This document shows positions 42,711 to 53,404 of a DNA stretch of 64,000 nt, piece by piece. The notes under the pieces were generated by a model, which was not told the DNA's origin, searched no databases, and saw nothing but the letters and a program-made list of their open reading frames with translations. The DNA comes from Balaenoptera acutorostrata (Eukaryota > Chordata > Mammalia > Artiodactyla > Balaenopteridae): NCBI RefSeq assembly GCF_949987535.1, contig NC_080080.1, positions 60,982,668-61,046,667 of the forward strand. Reading direction: 5' to 3'. The first letter of the stretch is position 1. The number at the start of each line of letters is the position of its first letter. The position numbers were made by a program, and so were the translations under genes.

Positions 42711-45540
42711 AAATCTGACCTTAAGGGAATAAGTCCTACTAGGAGAACCTGATTTTCTTTCCCTGTGCCTTGAGACCAGAGCTCTCAGGAACACTTATCT
42801 TATTTAGACCATCTCTAATTCTTGATATTGAGAGGGGAAAAAAAACTGGAACAAGTCTTTTAAAATAGTTTCTTATTCCAACTGTCATTTATAAACTAGT
42901 GAATTTATATTATGATATCTGATTCATGACTAAGTTTAGAAAATGCAGCTAGATCTTTTGTTGTGTCTGTCTGGATATAAGTATGTCTCAGTGTGTTTTT
43001 GTCTTTGGATAATATTGTTGTGGTTAATTTGTAAATGAGCTCTATTTAATTGGCTTAAAGAAAAGTAAGTGCTTACAAATTAAACAATTCTAAATACAAG
43101 AGAAATTAAGCTAATTAAATTTCAGTTTCACATGAACTGGGAAATATTCAGTATTAAATTAATATCTGATAGTAATGTTTAATTTGTTGATCCAATTAAT
43201 ATAGAAATGTTTTTAGAATCATCAACATTAGGTATAATACTTTTATTGTGCCTAGGTATAAGCTAAATAAAATCTTTTTATATCTGTTACAAATTTGTCA
43301 GCAAGGAAAGTAACTTGACGTGTAGAAACTTTTAAGGAAAGAAAATGTAAATGAGATAAGAGCTTTCAGATAAACTCTATTAAGAATAATTATGCTTTAG
43401 GAATGTCCATCTAAAATAGTCTCTCCAGATTCTGGTAACTTGAAATTCTAGGCTTGTGCTAAATAGTTAAGTGATGGAAGCTTATTGAATAGCTAGGTCA
43501 TTCCCAAATAAAATAAGATACTGAAACATTAATTACTGAACTTTGGCTTCCTTTTACAGAGAAACAAAAGGTATTTAGGACTATTAATTAATATTTTTGG
43601 TGCCACATTCTCTAAAGAAAGCAAATGTTTTTTAAAAATATCACTGGTATTTATGGTCACCAATCTACAGAATGCTAATGTAAAGTACAGTTCATAATTG
43701 CTTACTTCTTAGTTTTTACAAAGAATTAAGGTTTTAAGAACTGAGGATTCTAATTCAAACATGTAACTAAAGCTAATAGAAATAATAAAGGAAACATTTC
43801 AGTCTATAGTAGGAAAGTAGGATATATGTTTTCAGTAAAGAAGGGATGGGGAATGGAATTGCATTTTATTAAGGGAAAAGGAAGTAGGTCTGACTTATAG
43901 CTAAGGTTGTTTCTGAGTGGGAAAATAAAGTGATGGATACAAAAAGTGACAAAAGGGTTGTGGAAAGTGGACCCCAAGAAAAGAGTTTTGTGCATGGTCA
44001 GGACTGACTAAGTTTAAAATACATTTAATTGAATAAATGAATTTTAAAAGTAAGAGGGTGCAAAACTTGAATTTGGCTTCTCTCTCTCTTAAGAGGACAA
44101 GATTTCTTAAAATGTTGAACTGCCTTTGATAACAGATTTCAAATTTCTTTACCTTTTAAGTGATCTGCTCTGCATTTGCTGTTGAAATCTTTTTTTGTTA
44201 CTTTGGCTAAGTGAATAACAATTGTTTCACAGTGACCTGTGATCCTATCTAACTTAGTGTTTTAAACCCTTTTGATATTTTTTAACCAAACTTCCTAAAT
44301 CAAATTCTAATGAAGTGCTTTTGACCTCTAGCTAGCTTTGGGATGCTTCAAAGGGCCACTGAAATATCCCAAAGAGAGATATAAACTAGGTTCATTTGGT
44401 ATGTTACATTACATGAGGAATATTGTCACTTGAGTAATAAATCTTCTTAGGTTTTAGTGTATGGTAAATGTTATTAATACAGATATTCTAGAAGTTACAT
44501 GGAGTTCCTAAAATTCTGATATGTCCTGGTAAAATGTTATCAGTCATAATTCTAGTTATTTTCTTAAAGTGTTGTATGTCAGAGCAGTAACCAAGTTTCT
44601 CTGTCGATTGCATTGTAATCAGATTTTGAATGTGCCTTCTTAAGTCTTTTGTCATTATAGACACTTATGGTTTCATCCTAATGCCTTTGCAAACATGCTT
44701 CCTCTTCAAGAAGATTTATAAAAAGGACTTTTGGATAAATGCAAGTTTCTGACTTTCAGACCGTAATGCTGAACTGGGTAAGAAATTAAAGAATCCTAAT
44801 GAGAAAACTGATGGCTTCATAAACTGTTAATAAAAAAGAGTTAGGTATATAAGACTGAGTGAACTGGTGAATATGATTACACTTTTTACGGTTTCTATCT
44901 GAAAAATTACTAGTTTGAATCTGTGTTTTCGAGGTATAAATAAAACCTTCCCCTCAAACTAATTATGACTTACAGTAATTTGGTAAATTATACCTTTATA
45001 AGCAGGATTGAAACATTTATCGTTTCTCTCTATCTGCTCCCTCTAGAGATTTGAAACTCTTAGGTTCCCAGCAGCTTTAACAGATAAATTAGGAAGGCCA
45101 TTCACTAACAGGTACAGGAATCTCAAGGTATTTTGGGAACCTTGAAAAGGGAGGAATTCACCTACATCTGTTAGGCAAAATCTGTGGTAAGCCCTTGGCA
45201 TGATTTTCCTGGCCCTGAGAGGTCTTTTAAAAGTCCTGTCTGAGACTCCTTATAAAAGTTTCAGCAAGCAAAAAGCCTATATGATCAATTATAGTTATAT
45301 AAATCACCAGACCAAGTTTACTGACACCAGATTTATTTTGTAAACAAATTAGTCTTAATTTGGTTATATTTAGTAGAAGTGAGGGTAATTTTAGAGAAGA
45401 GGATGTTTCAATGAATGTTAAATCCCAGTTTTGTTAATGGAGGTCTGTATTTACTAACTTCCCAGATAATTCCTTGCTATTACATTATATTAATGCAAAG
45501 TTAAATTGAATTATTAAAAGGACAATCTAAGTTTATTCCT
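42711..45540 (+). other. ERV B core of unknown origin
   Basis: About 2.8 kb between gag and the pol tail show no protease, RT, RNase H or integrase core motif in any frame. The composition is AT-rich with no long open frame except a 63-codon minus frame at 43,804-43,995. No named repeat is recognised. It occupies the place of nearly all gag-pol, so it may be highly decayed internal sequence, a non-coding stuffer of a non-autonomous ERV, or later inserted DNA. Confidence 0.5.
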
Positions 45541-45857
45541 GACGCTTATCTCAGTAATCTATCTTTGGATGAAGATTAGATGCCTCACAACCTGCAACCA
45601 GGGGACTATGTATATTGGAAAAGACATCATTTAAAGGATTCACTACAACCCAGATGGAAAGGCCCTCACCAGGTATCTTAACTTGCTCATGTGTAGCAAA
45701 ATTAAAGGTAATTCACTCTTAGATCCATATTTCCCATTTAAAAGGGTCCCTGCACCAGACTGGTCTATGGAGAGGACTGCTGACATCAAACTCACCTTAA
45801 AACTACGCTCAAACAGAGGAAACTACACGCACACCAGGATGAGAAGAAAATAACATC
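45541..45857 (+). pseudogene. ERV B pol 3' end (integrase C-terminus)
   Basis: The frame at about 45,570-45,790 shows 'PHNLQPGDYVYWKRHH' followed by 'LQPRWKGPHQVS', the GPY/F-type C-terminal integrase segment of class I (gamma/epsilon-like) retroviruses, and then 'KRVPAPDWS'. A stop and a short frame change break it. Zinc-binding and DDE catalytic domains are absent. It places pol upstream of env in the usual order. Confidence 0.8.
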
Positions 45858-46235
45858 AGAAGTAGACAGCTGGGCTTCCCTGGTGGCGCAGTGGTTGGGA
45901 ATCTGCCTGCCAATGCAGGGGACACGGGTTCGAGCCCTGGTCTGGGAGGATCCCACATGCCACGGAGCAACTAGGCCCGTGAGCCACAGTTGCTGAGCCT
46001 GCGCGTCTGGAGCCTGTGCTCCGCAACAAGAGAGGCCATGATAGTGAGAGGCCCACGCACGGCGATGAAGAGTGGCCCCCGCTTGCCGCAACTGGGGAGA
46101 GCCCTCGCACAGAGGCGAGGACCCAACACAGCCATAAATGAATGAATGAATAAATAAATAAATAAATAAAAATTAAAAAAAAAAAAAAAAGTAGTCAACC
46201 TTTAAAAAAAAAAAAAAAAAAAGAAGTAGACAGCT
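45858..46235 (+). mobile_element. Young CHR-type SINE with exact 14-bp TSD
   Basis: SINE body at 45,872-46,200, starting 'gggcttccctggtggcgcag'. The tail is (AATG)n, (AAAT)n and poly(A), with a second A-tract after 'gtagtcaacctt'. Target duplication 'agaagtagacagct' is identical at 45,858-45,871 and 46,222-46,235. The body is close to the family consensus as I remember it. It separates ERV B pol from env and so is younger than the provirus. The open frames on the minus strand here are antisense SINE, not genes. Confidence 0.95.
45884..45936 (+). promoter_or_regulatory. Internal pol III promoter of the SINE (A and B boxes)
   Basis: A box 'tggcgcagtgg' at 45,884-45,894 and B box 'ggttcgagcc' at 45,927-45,936, spaced as in tRNA genes. 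Both match tRNA-type promoter consensus (TRGYNNARNNG and GGTTCGANNCC) well. This copy has the cleanest B box of the SINEs in the window. Confidence 0.85.
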
Positions 46236-47000
46236 TACCAAGATGCTGGACCTGACTCGTATGATCATTTATGTTTACTTGACTTCTTGGACCTCTGCAT
46301 ATAAATCAAATGTTTTTCATGGACACGATCCTATGCTAGTTTTAAAAATCAATCCAATTGTTGGGTATGTGACCAATTACCTGTGTCTAGTACTTCTGGA
46401 TTACCTTGGTGGACTTCTTTCCAAGGTTTTAATTGGATGGCCCTTAGGAAATTTATTTTAGAAGAAGGAAATTATAGTCCTGTTCAGGGGACCCCCTCAC
46501 CTAGACAATTAATAATACCTGCTCTAATCCTGGCCATAAAAACTGAATTTTCCTCTAAAGTTACTCAACCTCAATCAGAGCAACAAGCAAAATTTCAGGC
46601 AAGGAATAAAACCTCCCACAATTATGGGATGGATTTATTTGATTAATACCAGGTTATGGTCATTTAAGCTTTAAGGGACCCCTTTATCTTGGGAACAATT
46701 AAATTACACTAAGGATAACCAGCCTAGTAACTAGGAAATTGGCCTGGGAGCCTTATGGACAATGCCAATATATCATTTCCCTGAAAGATAAGGATTGGTA
46801 CAGAACAGACTAAGTCAGACGACCTGAGGATATACTGAACTGCACCTAATGGAATTTCTTGGCTTAAATATTTACTTATAGCTCTATTAATGTTATTAGT
46901 TATATTATTTATATTTTGCCTGTTTTACAAGATTATCATTTCTTATATTACCAAATGTGTGGCTGAGCTGCCGACGAAAATAATGATGACTAAGTGACTT
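46236..47000 (+). pseudogene. ERV B env remnant, mostly deleted
   Basis: Envelope-position sequence between pol and 3' LTR. An 87-codon segment at 46,383-46,646 lies in the position of surface-subunit or proximal env sequence. Near 46,860-46,960 a strongly hydrophobic stretch (Leu/Ile/Phe-rich, about 25 residues) followed by a short polar tail marks the membrane span of the transmembrane subunit. At about 750 bp the region is far shorter than a usual env (roughly 1.6-2 kb), and frames are broken. Fusion peptide and cysteine motifs were not identified. It cannot make an envelope protein. Confidence 0.7.
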
Positions 47001-47291
47001 GAAGCAGTTGATCAAATATACAGTTCTGTATGAGATCAATGGTTACAATAGTGTAACTCTAGCTATGGGAAGATGCAACAAGAGGGAAGTTTTTCCTGGA
47101 CCATAACAGACTAGGAATACGGGTGGTCCAGAGACCTTTGTTGATAAGACCTAGCCCAGTAATAGCACACTGAGTGGCCTATCAGCGAAATCTTTGCCAG
47201 ACTTAGGAATGAGCCTTCTTAGCACCGTGGGACGAAATGGTCATGAAATGCCTCCCAAAGCATGGTCGAATTTATGACCATGAGAGGGCCC

Positions 47292-47798
47292 TGTCAACTT
47301 CAAATTGGCATTTTCCATTGGCACTTGCCATCTATCTCTACAAGGATTAAATAATGTTCTGCTGCAGCTGCTGACTTTCAACATCCCCCGAAAGGAGTTC
47401 AGGTGGAGAGCAGGAATGAGACACTCTGTGCTCTGGGAAAAACTGGCAGAACAGGTCTTCAGATAGTTAAATATTTTCAGGAGCCAATTTTATGAGCCCA
47501 ATTCTTGTATCTCCTCATATCTAGAAAAGCACTAAAATCCTTCATGGTGACGACCGCTCCTCGTGATTAGCAGTAACCTTCACAAGACTAGCAGAAAACT
47601 TCTACAAAAAAATATGTGTTTCATTGCATGTATTCCCCCTTCACCAAAATCACATATATACTGACCTTCCTCCCTGCCTTTTTGGAGCAGTTTCTCAGAG
47701 CTATCTGGGATGCTATCTCCCGGTCTGCAGTCCCCATTTTGCCCCCAATAAAACTTAACTCATAACTCTCATGTTGTGCTTTTTTTTTTAAGTCGACA
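47292..47798 (+). mobile_element. ERV B 3' LTR
   Basis: About 507 bp, 'tgtcaactt...agtcgaca'. Contains 'gcagtttctcagagctatctgggatgctatctcccggtctgcagtcc' and 'cccccaataaaacttaactcataactctcatgttgtg' with AATAAA at about 47,746. The upstream 'gagagggccc' is the probable polypurine tract. Its homology to the 5' LTR at 41,039 supports one provirus of about 6.8 kb including the SINE. Confidence 0.9.
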
Positions 47799-48267
47799 AG
47801 ACCTCCACTTGTGAGACAACTCATGCAAGTTGTTATCATTGTGCCTGTGGTTTTGGTCAATGGTTCTCTAACAGAAAGAGAAAAATATTCATAAAAAGAT
47901 TAAAAAAGGTGTCTGAGGTTTGGTGAAAGGGTGACCTATGTGTCCCTGGGATTTTAGCACAGCTATTCTTATTTCTTCTTCAATAACCTGTAGAGTTCTC
48001 AAGTTCATTGAAAATTACTTGAACGTGTGACTAAAGTTAACTAGTTAACTTGCCTAATGGTCTAACTTAGCTCTTCAATTTATGGAAGTATTTCTACGTT
48101 TGCTTGCAAAATGATTGGGCACTTTGCCTCTAGGAAGTATTTTTCTCTGGGCTTCTAATAATTATATCTGAATCTGCATTTCTTCTGTGGGGACTAGGGT
48201 GGAAAGTAGAGGGTGAGACCACAATTTTCTGTTAGGGGTTTCAGAATTCCATATTGGAATTTCTTCT
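47799..48267. other. Spacer between ERV B and ERV C, unclassified
   Basis: About 470 bp of sequence outside both proviruses; no recognised repeat or gene. Confidence 0.5.
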
Positions 48268-48719
48268 ATCTACTGGGAAAAAATTTTAAAAAAATAAAAT
48301 TAAAACACATAATGTAAGAGCTGTGAGTCAAGTTTTTCAGTATCTTACTGATGACTATAGCCTGGGACCCAGGCTCTCAGATAGCCCTGAGAATCTGTTC
48401 CAAAGAGGTAGGGGAGGAGCTAGTATATATACTATATATGTGCAGTCAAGACTTTGGTGAAAGGTTACCACTAGTAAAGATTGTCATATATCTCAACTAA
48501 TGATTTTAATGCTTTTCTATGTATAGGAAGATGCAAGAATCTGGAGTCATTGAAATTCTTTCTTATATATGCATTTTAACTGTCTTGTGGCCCATATATC
48601 AAAAACACAGACTGCTTCATCCTGAATTCCTTTCAGGGTGTACTTGTAGGTCAGCAATTGCAGTGGCCTATAACTCAATCCTTGTAGAACAGGAATGGTG
48701 AAAATATTCCTTGTTTACA
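48268..48719 (-). mobile_element. ERV C 3' LTR
   Basis: Collinear with the 5' LTR at 50,071-51,298 once the inserted hAT and (AC)n are removed ('taatgtaagagctgtgag' versus 'caatgtaagagctatgag'; 'gcaagaatctggagtcattgaaattctttcttatatatgcattttaac' versus 'gcaagaatttggggtcattgaaattctttcttatatatgcattttaac'). Its minus-strand start is 'tgtaaacaagg'. It shares R/U5 with the ERV B LTR. Confidence 0.85.
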
Positions 48720-49157
48720 ATGCCCCCTGTTAGTCGTATATTTAACCAAGGTTTGGAAAGTATTTCATAACCAATTTGTACCACTGTGTTAGGAAGGCTT
48801 ATTCCTAGGTCAGGCGAAGATTCTCCTGATAGACCTCTCCATGTGCTATTTCTGGATTAGGCCTGTTAATATTTAAACATTCTCTGGATAATCTGTCCTA
48901 CTAGTCTATCGTGATTCAGGAAGTGTTTTCCCTTGTTTCTTCTTGCTATATCTAGAGTTGCACTATTACAATTGATTTTATATGGAACTACATATGTGAT
49001 CAATTGCCTCAAGATATTTAACCATCATTACTTTTGTCAGAGTCTGGGTTGCACACTGGATAGTATAAGAAACAATATTATACAATATACAGGATATAAA
49101 TAATATAGCTAATAACATTAATAAGGTCATAGTAAATATTTAAGCCAAAAACTTCCA
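48720..49157 (-). pseudogene. ERV C env tail and polypurine tract
   Basis: Minus-strand sequence homologous to the 3' end of ERV B env (46,850-47,290), including the hydrophobic membrane-span region near 49,140-49,060. It ends with 'aacagggggca' (complement of 48,720-48,731) as likely polypurine tract before the LTR. Stops interrupt the frame. Directly fused to gag start sequence at about 49,155-49,164. Confidence 0.75.
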
Positions 49158-50048
49158 TTAAGTAAGTACTTACAAATATAAGTTCTGTATGTAAATAAGC
49201 TCCAACTGGGGTATTATCTGGAGGCTGGCTTTCTGATATTGCTCATATCTTGTTTCCTTGTTTGAGAACATCTATTTCTATTTTAAAGTTGAACTTGTTG
49301 GAATACATTTTACTAATGAAATTGCATGGTGGACCAATGTGTTGCTTGTGAGCTTAACTCCTTTAAGAGTCATTCTAGAGTCATTTCAGCTCTTTTACAT
49401 GTCTTGGTTTCTCCCTCTGACAGTCAAAAACCACCTTAGATGCTTAGAAAACTGAGTAAACAACTTTCATATGTGGTCCCCAGATGAACACATTTCTAAA
49501 GTAATGAGTGTGTTTCCCTATGGATCTGTTGCACAGTATGAGGACTCTTGTCTCCACCACTCCTGTAAATTTCTTAGAAAGCCATAACTGCCTGGGAGGA
49601 GCCTTGTCCTTTTGTTTCAGAGTAGAGTGCTTATGTGATAGCTTCACTTTCATCCTGACAAATTGTTTTAAGGTAGCCAAATTGAGGAAAGATGTTAGAT
49701 CAGCCTCCTACTTAATCACCCAGTCAAAGTCTCCTCAGTATCTTTAAACTAAGAAAAATCTTCCCAGTGTTTCTCAACTGGAGGTAACTACAATGTCTCT
49801 CAACTAAGCAAATAAAGGTGCCTTGTCTCCAACTTAAGTTCAAGGATAACCTACTCCTCACAGTGAAGAGTTTAATGACATCTGAATAAACTCAAGATCT
49901 TCAACCAAGAGTGAGAGATATGGTACCAGGAGAGACTCACCCAATTTGTCTGGACTCATTGAGGAGGAGGAGGAGAAAAGGGGTCCCTGCTGTTACCAAA
50001 GCTCTGAATCCTTGTAGAGTTCAGGCGAAGGAGAGAAGTCTGCTCTGG
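49158..50048 (-). pseudogene. ERV C leader and gag start
   Basis: Reverse complement aligns along its whole length with ERV B 41,421-42,300: the leader with degenerate 'gttgagagacat/gttgagaaacact' repeats near 49,810-49,750, then the gag start near 49,275-49,260, where the initiator ATG is ATA. Gag is cut after about 35 codons by the junction to env. Pol and nearly all of gag and env are missing, so ERV C is a mini-provirus of about 3.0 kb including a 0.73-kb hAT. Confidence 0.8.
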
Positions 50049-50066
50049 GTTCCTTTGTGGTTGCCA
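50049..50066 (-). promoter_or_regulatory. ERV C primer-binding site
   Basis: Minus-strand 'tggcaaccacaaaggaac', 4 nt after the 5' LTR end, matches the ERV B primer-binding site at 14 of 18 positions. The conserved core 'accac.aagg.ac' supports the same arginine-tRNA type. Confidence 0.65.
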
Positions 50067-50079
50067 AAATTGTAGACTG

Positions 50080-50083
<4 letters not shown>

Positions 50084-50126
<43 letters not shown>
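50084..50126. repeat. (AC)n microsatellite in ERV C U5
   Basis: About 20 uninterrupted AC units, followed by 'aaacacaatg'. The 3' LTR has only 'aaaattaaaacacataatg' here, so the repeat expanded after integration. Probably polymorphic. Confidence 0.95.
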
Positions 50127-50132
<6 letters not shown>

Positions 50133-50219
50133 ATGTAAGAGCTATGAGTTGAATTGAGTTTATTCAGTGTCTTACTGAGGACTATAGCCCAGCAGACAGC
50201 CACTCAGATAGCTCTAAAA

Positions 50220-50945
50220 CAGCATCTCCAACCTTTTTGGCACCAGGGACCAGTTATGTGGAAGACATTTTTCCACAGACCAGGTAGGGGGAATGGTTTC
50301 AGGATGATTCCAGTGCATTACATTTATTGTGTGCACTTTATTTCTATTATTATTACATTGTAATACATAATGAAATAATTATACAACTCACCATAATGCA
50401 GAAACCATGGGAGCTCTGAGCTTGTTTTCCTGCAACCAGATGGTCCCATCTGGGGGTGACGGGAAACAGTGACACCCGAAGTGTATTGCTTATGTCCAGT
50501 TATTCCATAAGATGCAGGTTAATTGTCACTTGCCACTCCCACATAGGGTTTTGATATGAATCTGCAAGCAACTGATTTATTATGGTCTCTGTGCAGTCAA
50601 ACCTCTCTGCTAATGATAATCTGTATTTGCAGCCGCTCCCCAGTGCTGGCATCACTGCCTCAGCTCCACCTCAGATCATCAGGCATTAGATTCTCATAAG
50701 GAGCAAGCAACCTAAATCCCTCACACACACAGTTCACAGTAGGTCTTGCACTCCTATGAGAATCTAATGCTGCCGCTGATCTAACAGGAAGCGGAACTCA
50801 GGTGGTAATGTGAGTGATGGGGAGCGGCTGTAAATACAGATGAAGCTTTGCTCACTCACCTACCTCTCACCTCCTGCTGTGCGGCCCGGTTCCTGACAGG
50901 CCACAGGCCAGTACCGGTACATGGTCCAGGGGTTGGAGATCCCTG
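50220..50945. mobile_element. Non-autonomous hAT DNA transposon
   Basis: Terminal inverted repeats 'cagcatctccaacc' (50,220) and 'ggttggagatccctg' (ending 50,945), differing by one base gap. 8-bp target duplication 'ctctaaaa' / 'ctgtaaaa' (one mismatch), the hAT hallmark. About 726 bp with no transposase frame. It holds an internal inverted repeat, 'attagattctcata(a)gga' at about 50,686 against 'tcctatgagaatctaat' at about 50,752. The sequence is familiar as a mammalian hAT-like repeat, but I cannot name the subfamily with certainty. Confidence 0.85.
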
Positions 50946-50983
50946 CTGTAAAAAACTGTTCCAAAGAGATAAGGGAGGTGCTA

Positions 50984-51019
<36 letters not shown>

Positions 51020-51298
51020 GCCATCAAGGTTTTGGTGAAAGATTACTGCTAGTCACAAGGATCAGATAGCTCAACTAATGATTTTAGTGCTTTTCTATGT
51101 ATGGGAAGATGCAAGAATTTGGGGTCATTGAAATTCTTTCTTATATATGCATTTTAACTATCTAGGGTTCTGTATATCCAAAACACAGAATACTTCATCC
51201 TGAATTCCTTTTGGGGTGTACTTGTAGGTGAGCAACTGCAGTGGCTAATGACTTAATCCTTGTAGAACGGTAATGGCAGGCAACATTCTTTGCTTACA

Positions 51299-53064
51299 CT
51301 GCATACTAATCAGCACCAATAATTTTCAAACTTTCTCTAAAACATATGTGAGTGCATGCACACACACACACACACAGGTCTCAACTTTTCTTTGCCTTTA
51401 AAACTAATGTAGGACACTAATTTATTTGTCCTGCACAGTCACACATAACTGCAGGCAAGATCAGCCCTGCCCTATTTTTCCCCTTCAGATTTCAGTCCTT
51501 TCCACCCTCAAATAGCTCATGCCATTTAGGAATAGGGGTTAAAATGCTGGAACAACATCCCTTAAGGGCATAGACCTAGCAGAAACTTTCCCAGTTTACT
51601 TATGCTAAAAAAGAAGAACTTGCTCCAAGGGACTTGATCAACCATTCTATTGTTTGACATATTTAAACTTAATGCCCTTTTGCTGCAGTTTAGTGTGTGT
51701 CTTCTAGTCTTCGCTTGAGGGCAAATTGCAAACATCTGGTTAGTGTTTTAGAGTAGGAAGATTTGATAGTTGTTGGAGGTTGGATAGTAAAAGGAGAAAT
51801 TCTTCATCTAGGCGTCAATATATTTTCAAAGACGGCATTGAATGTATTGTTGTAACTTGTCTAAAAGGTTTAACTAGAAATTAGAAACATAATTGTTCTC
51901 TATTGTGGAGTTTATAACTAATTATTTAATTAATCCTTTTAAGCAAATTACACAGCAAAAGAATTTCCTCAAGGAATAGCAATAAGAGAGAAGAGCAGGG
52001 TAGGCAACGGAGGAAGAAAAGCAAGAGGTGGAGGGGTGGGACAAAACATTGGGTCATTAGTAGACAAAGATAAATAAGAGGATGCCTACTGAATAAGCTT
52101 CTGGAGATGGCAGTTTAATAATAACCTACATTTTAACAGAAGTAGCATATATAAATAAATTGAAAAAATTTTAATAGTAAAAAAGAGACAGTTTTGTTCA
52201 AGCTCTATTTTAGCTTATGTGTAATTCTCTTTTATAATTCTTGGATTCCTAGTGCTTGCCTTTCAATTAGGTTCCTTTTGTAGAATCATGGTGGTCTTGC
52301 AAAAACACAAATGAACAAGCAAATAAGATCTATAATTCTTGCCTCTTTAGGTAAATATGTATATATGATACATATTTATAAACTATATTTGTATTTATAA
52401 ACTATATTTATCTGATAAATATAGTTTCATAGACTCCAGTCACATAAATATATGTAAATGTAAACTTTTGAATATAAACTGTTGGAAATATATGATATGA
52501 TATGTTTTTTAATTTCTTCAGCAGATGGGAAGTTCTAAAGGAAATACATGTGAACATATTTTAAACTATGCTTTGATTTGAATTCTCTGGGGTGAAAGAA
52601 GTTTAGGTAGGTCCATATCAAATCAAACTATGCAAATGGATATTTAAAATTATTTCTTTGGCTTTGATATTTCTATCAACCTGAAAGCGGGGTAGGATAT
52701 TAGAAGTATAAAATAAAATATTGTTAAAACTTGGTAGTAAGAATAGTCAGTTGGCAGCAAAATTGGATATGGATATAGGATATCTTTCATATGAAGACAT
52801 ATGGTATGACAAAGAGATTTTCTGCTCTGTAAATATGTTTATATATAAAAATATATGCATAGAAAAATTTTGGTGTTATGTAAATTTCCTTGGAACCTAA
52901 ATCCATTGTTTCTGGTGGCATAATATACTGGGTGATGCCAATCTACAAGGAAACAAAATCAAACCAAATAGAAAGAAAGACAATTACTAATAGATGGTAG
53001 GGATTTGAGCTAAGGAGATGGTTTAGGAGAAGGGTACAATTCAGATGTGAGTATCTTGACTTCC
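51299..53064. other. Unclassified 1.8-kb interval with a perfect hairpin
   Basis: No assigned element or gene. (CA)n at about 51,358-51,377. A 13-bp perfect inverted repeat lies at 52,399-52,411 / 52,415-52,427 with loop 'ctg', next to a partial tandem copy 'tttataaactatattt'. Otherwise AT-rich. Confidence 0.55.
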
Positions 53065-53404
53065 TCCTCAAGTCCTTTTTGCTTTTTTACTAAAGTACAG
53101 TTGCTTTACAAAGTTGTATTAGTTTCAGGTGTACAACAAAGTGATTCAGTTTTATATTTATATGTATATGTATTTCAGATTATTTTCCATTATAAGTTTT
53201 TATGAGATATTGAATCTAGCTCCCTGTGCTGTACAGTAAATCCTTGTTGCTCATCTATTTTATGTATAGAAGTTCATAAATATCTATTAATCCCATACTC
53301 CTAATTTATCCTCCCCCTTACTCTTTTGGAAACCAGAAGTTTGCTTTACATATCTGTGAATCTATTTCTGTTTTGTATATAGATTCATTTGTATCATTTT
53401 TTTA

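Larger units (their letters stand above)
50071..51298 (-). mobile_element. ERV C 5' LTR, interrupted
   Basis: Minus-strand LTR of about 460 bp after removing a hAT element (50,220-50,945) and allowing for a (AC)n expansion. Starts 'tgtaagcaaagaatgttgcc' at 51,298 and ends '...gtctaca' at 50,071. Minus-strand AATAAA at about 50,162. An AT repeat (50,982-51,018) sits in U3/R. The hAT is absent from the 3' LTR, so it arrived after provirus integration. Confidence 0.85.

Noticed and set aside
45872..45945. tRNA gene candidate (A and B boxes, tRNA-like head)
   Set aside because: No acceptor-stem pairing or anticodon arm of a real tRNA; the head continues into a SINE body with A-rich tail and TSD. 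The same applies to the heads at 8.7, 56.3 and 62.7 kb.
45792..46198. Three overlapping minus-strand open frames with Cys/Arg/Gly-rich products
   Set aside because: They are the antisense translation of a CHR-type SINE; a matching frame occurs in the SINE at 62.6 kb.
50084..51377. Regularly spaced repeats considered as a CRISPR array
   Set aside because: Only AC/AT microsatellites and LTR duplication; no uniform repeats with unique spacers, and the genome is mammalian.
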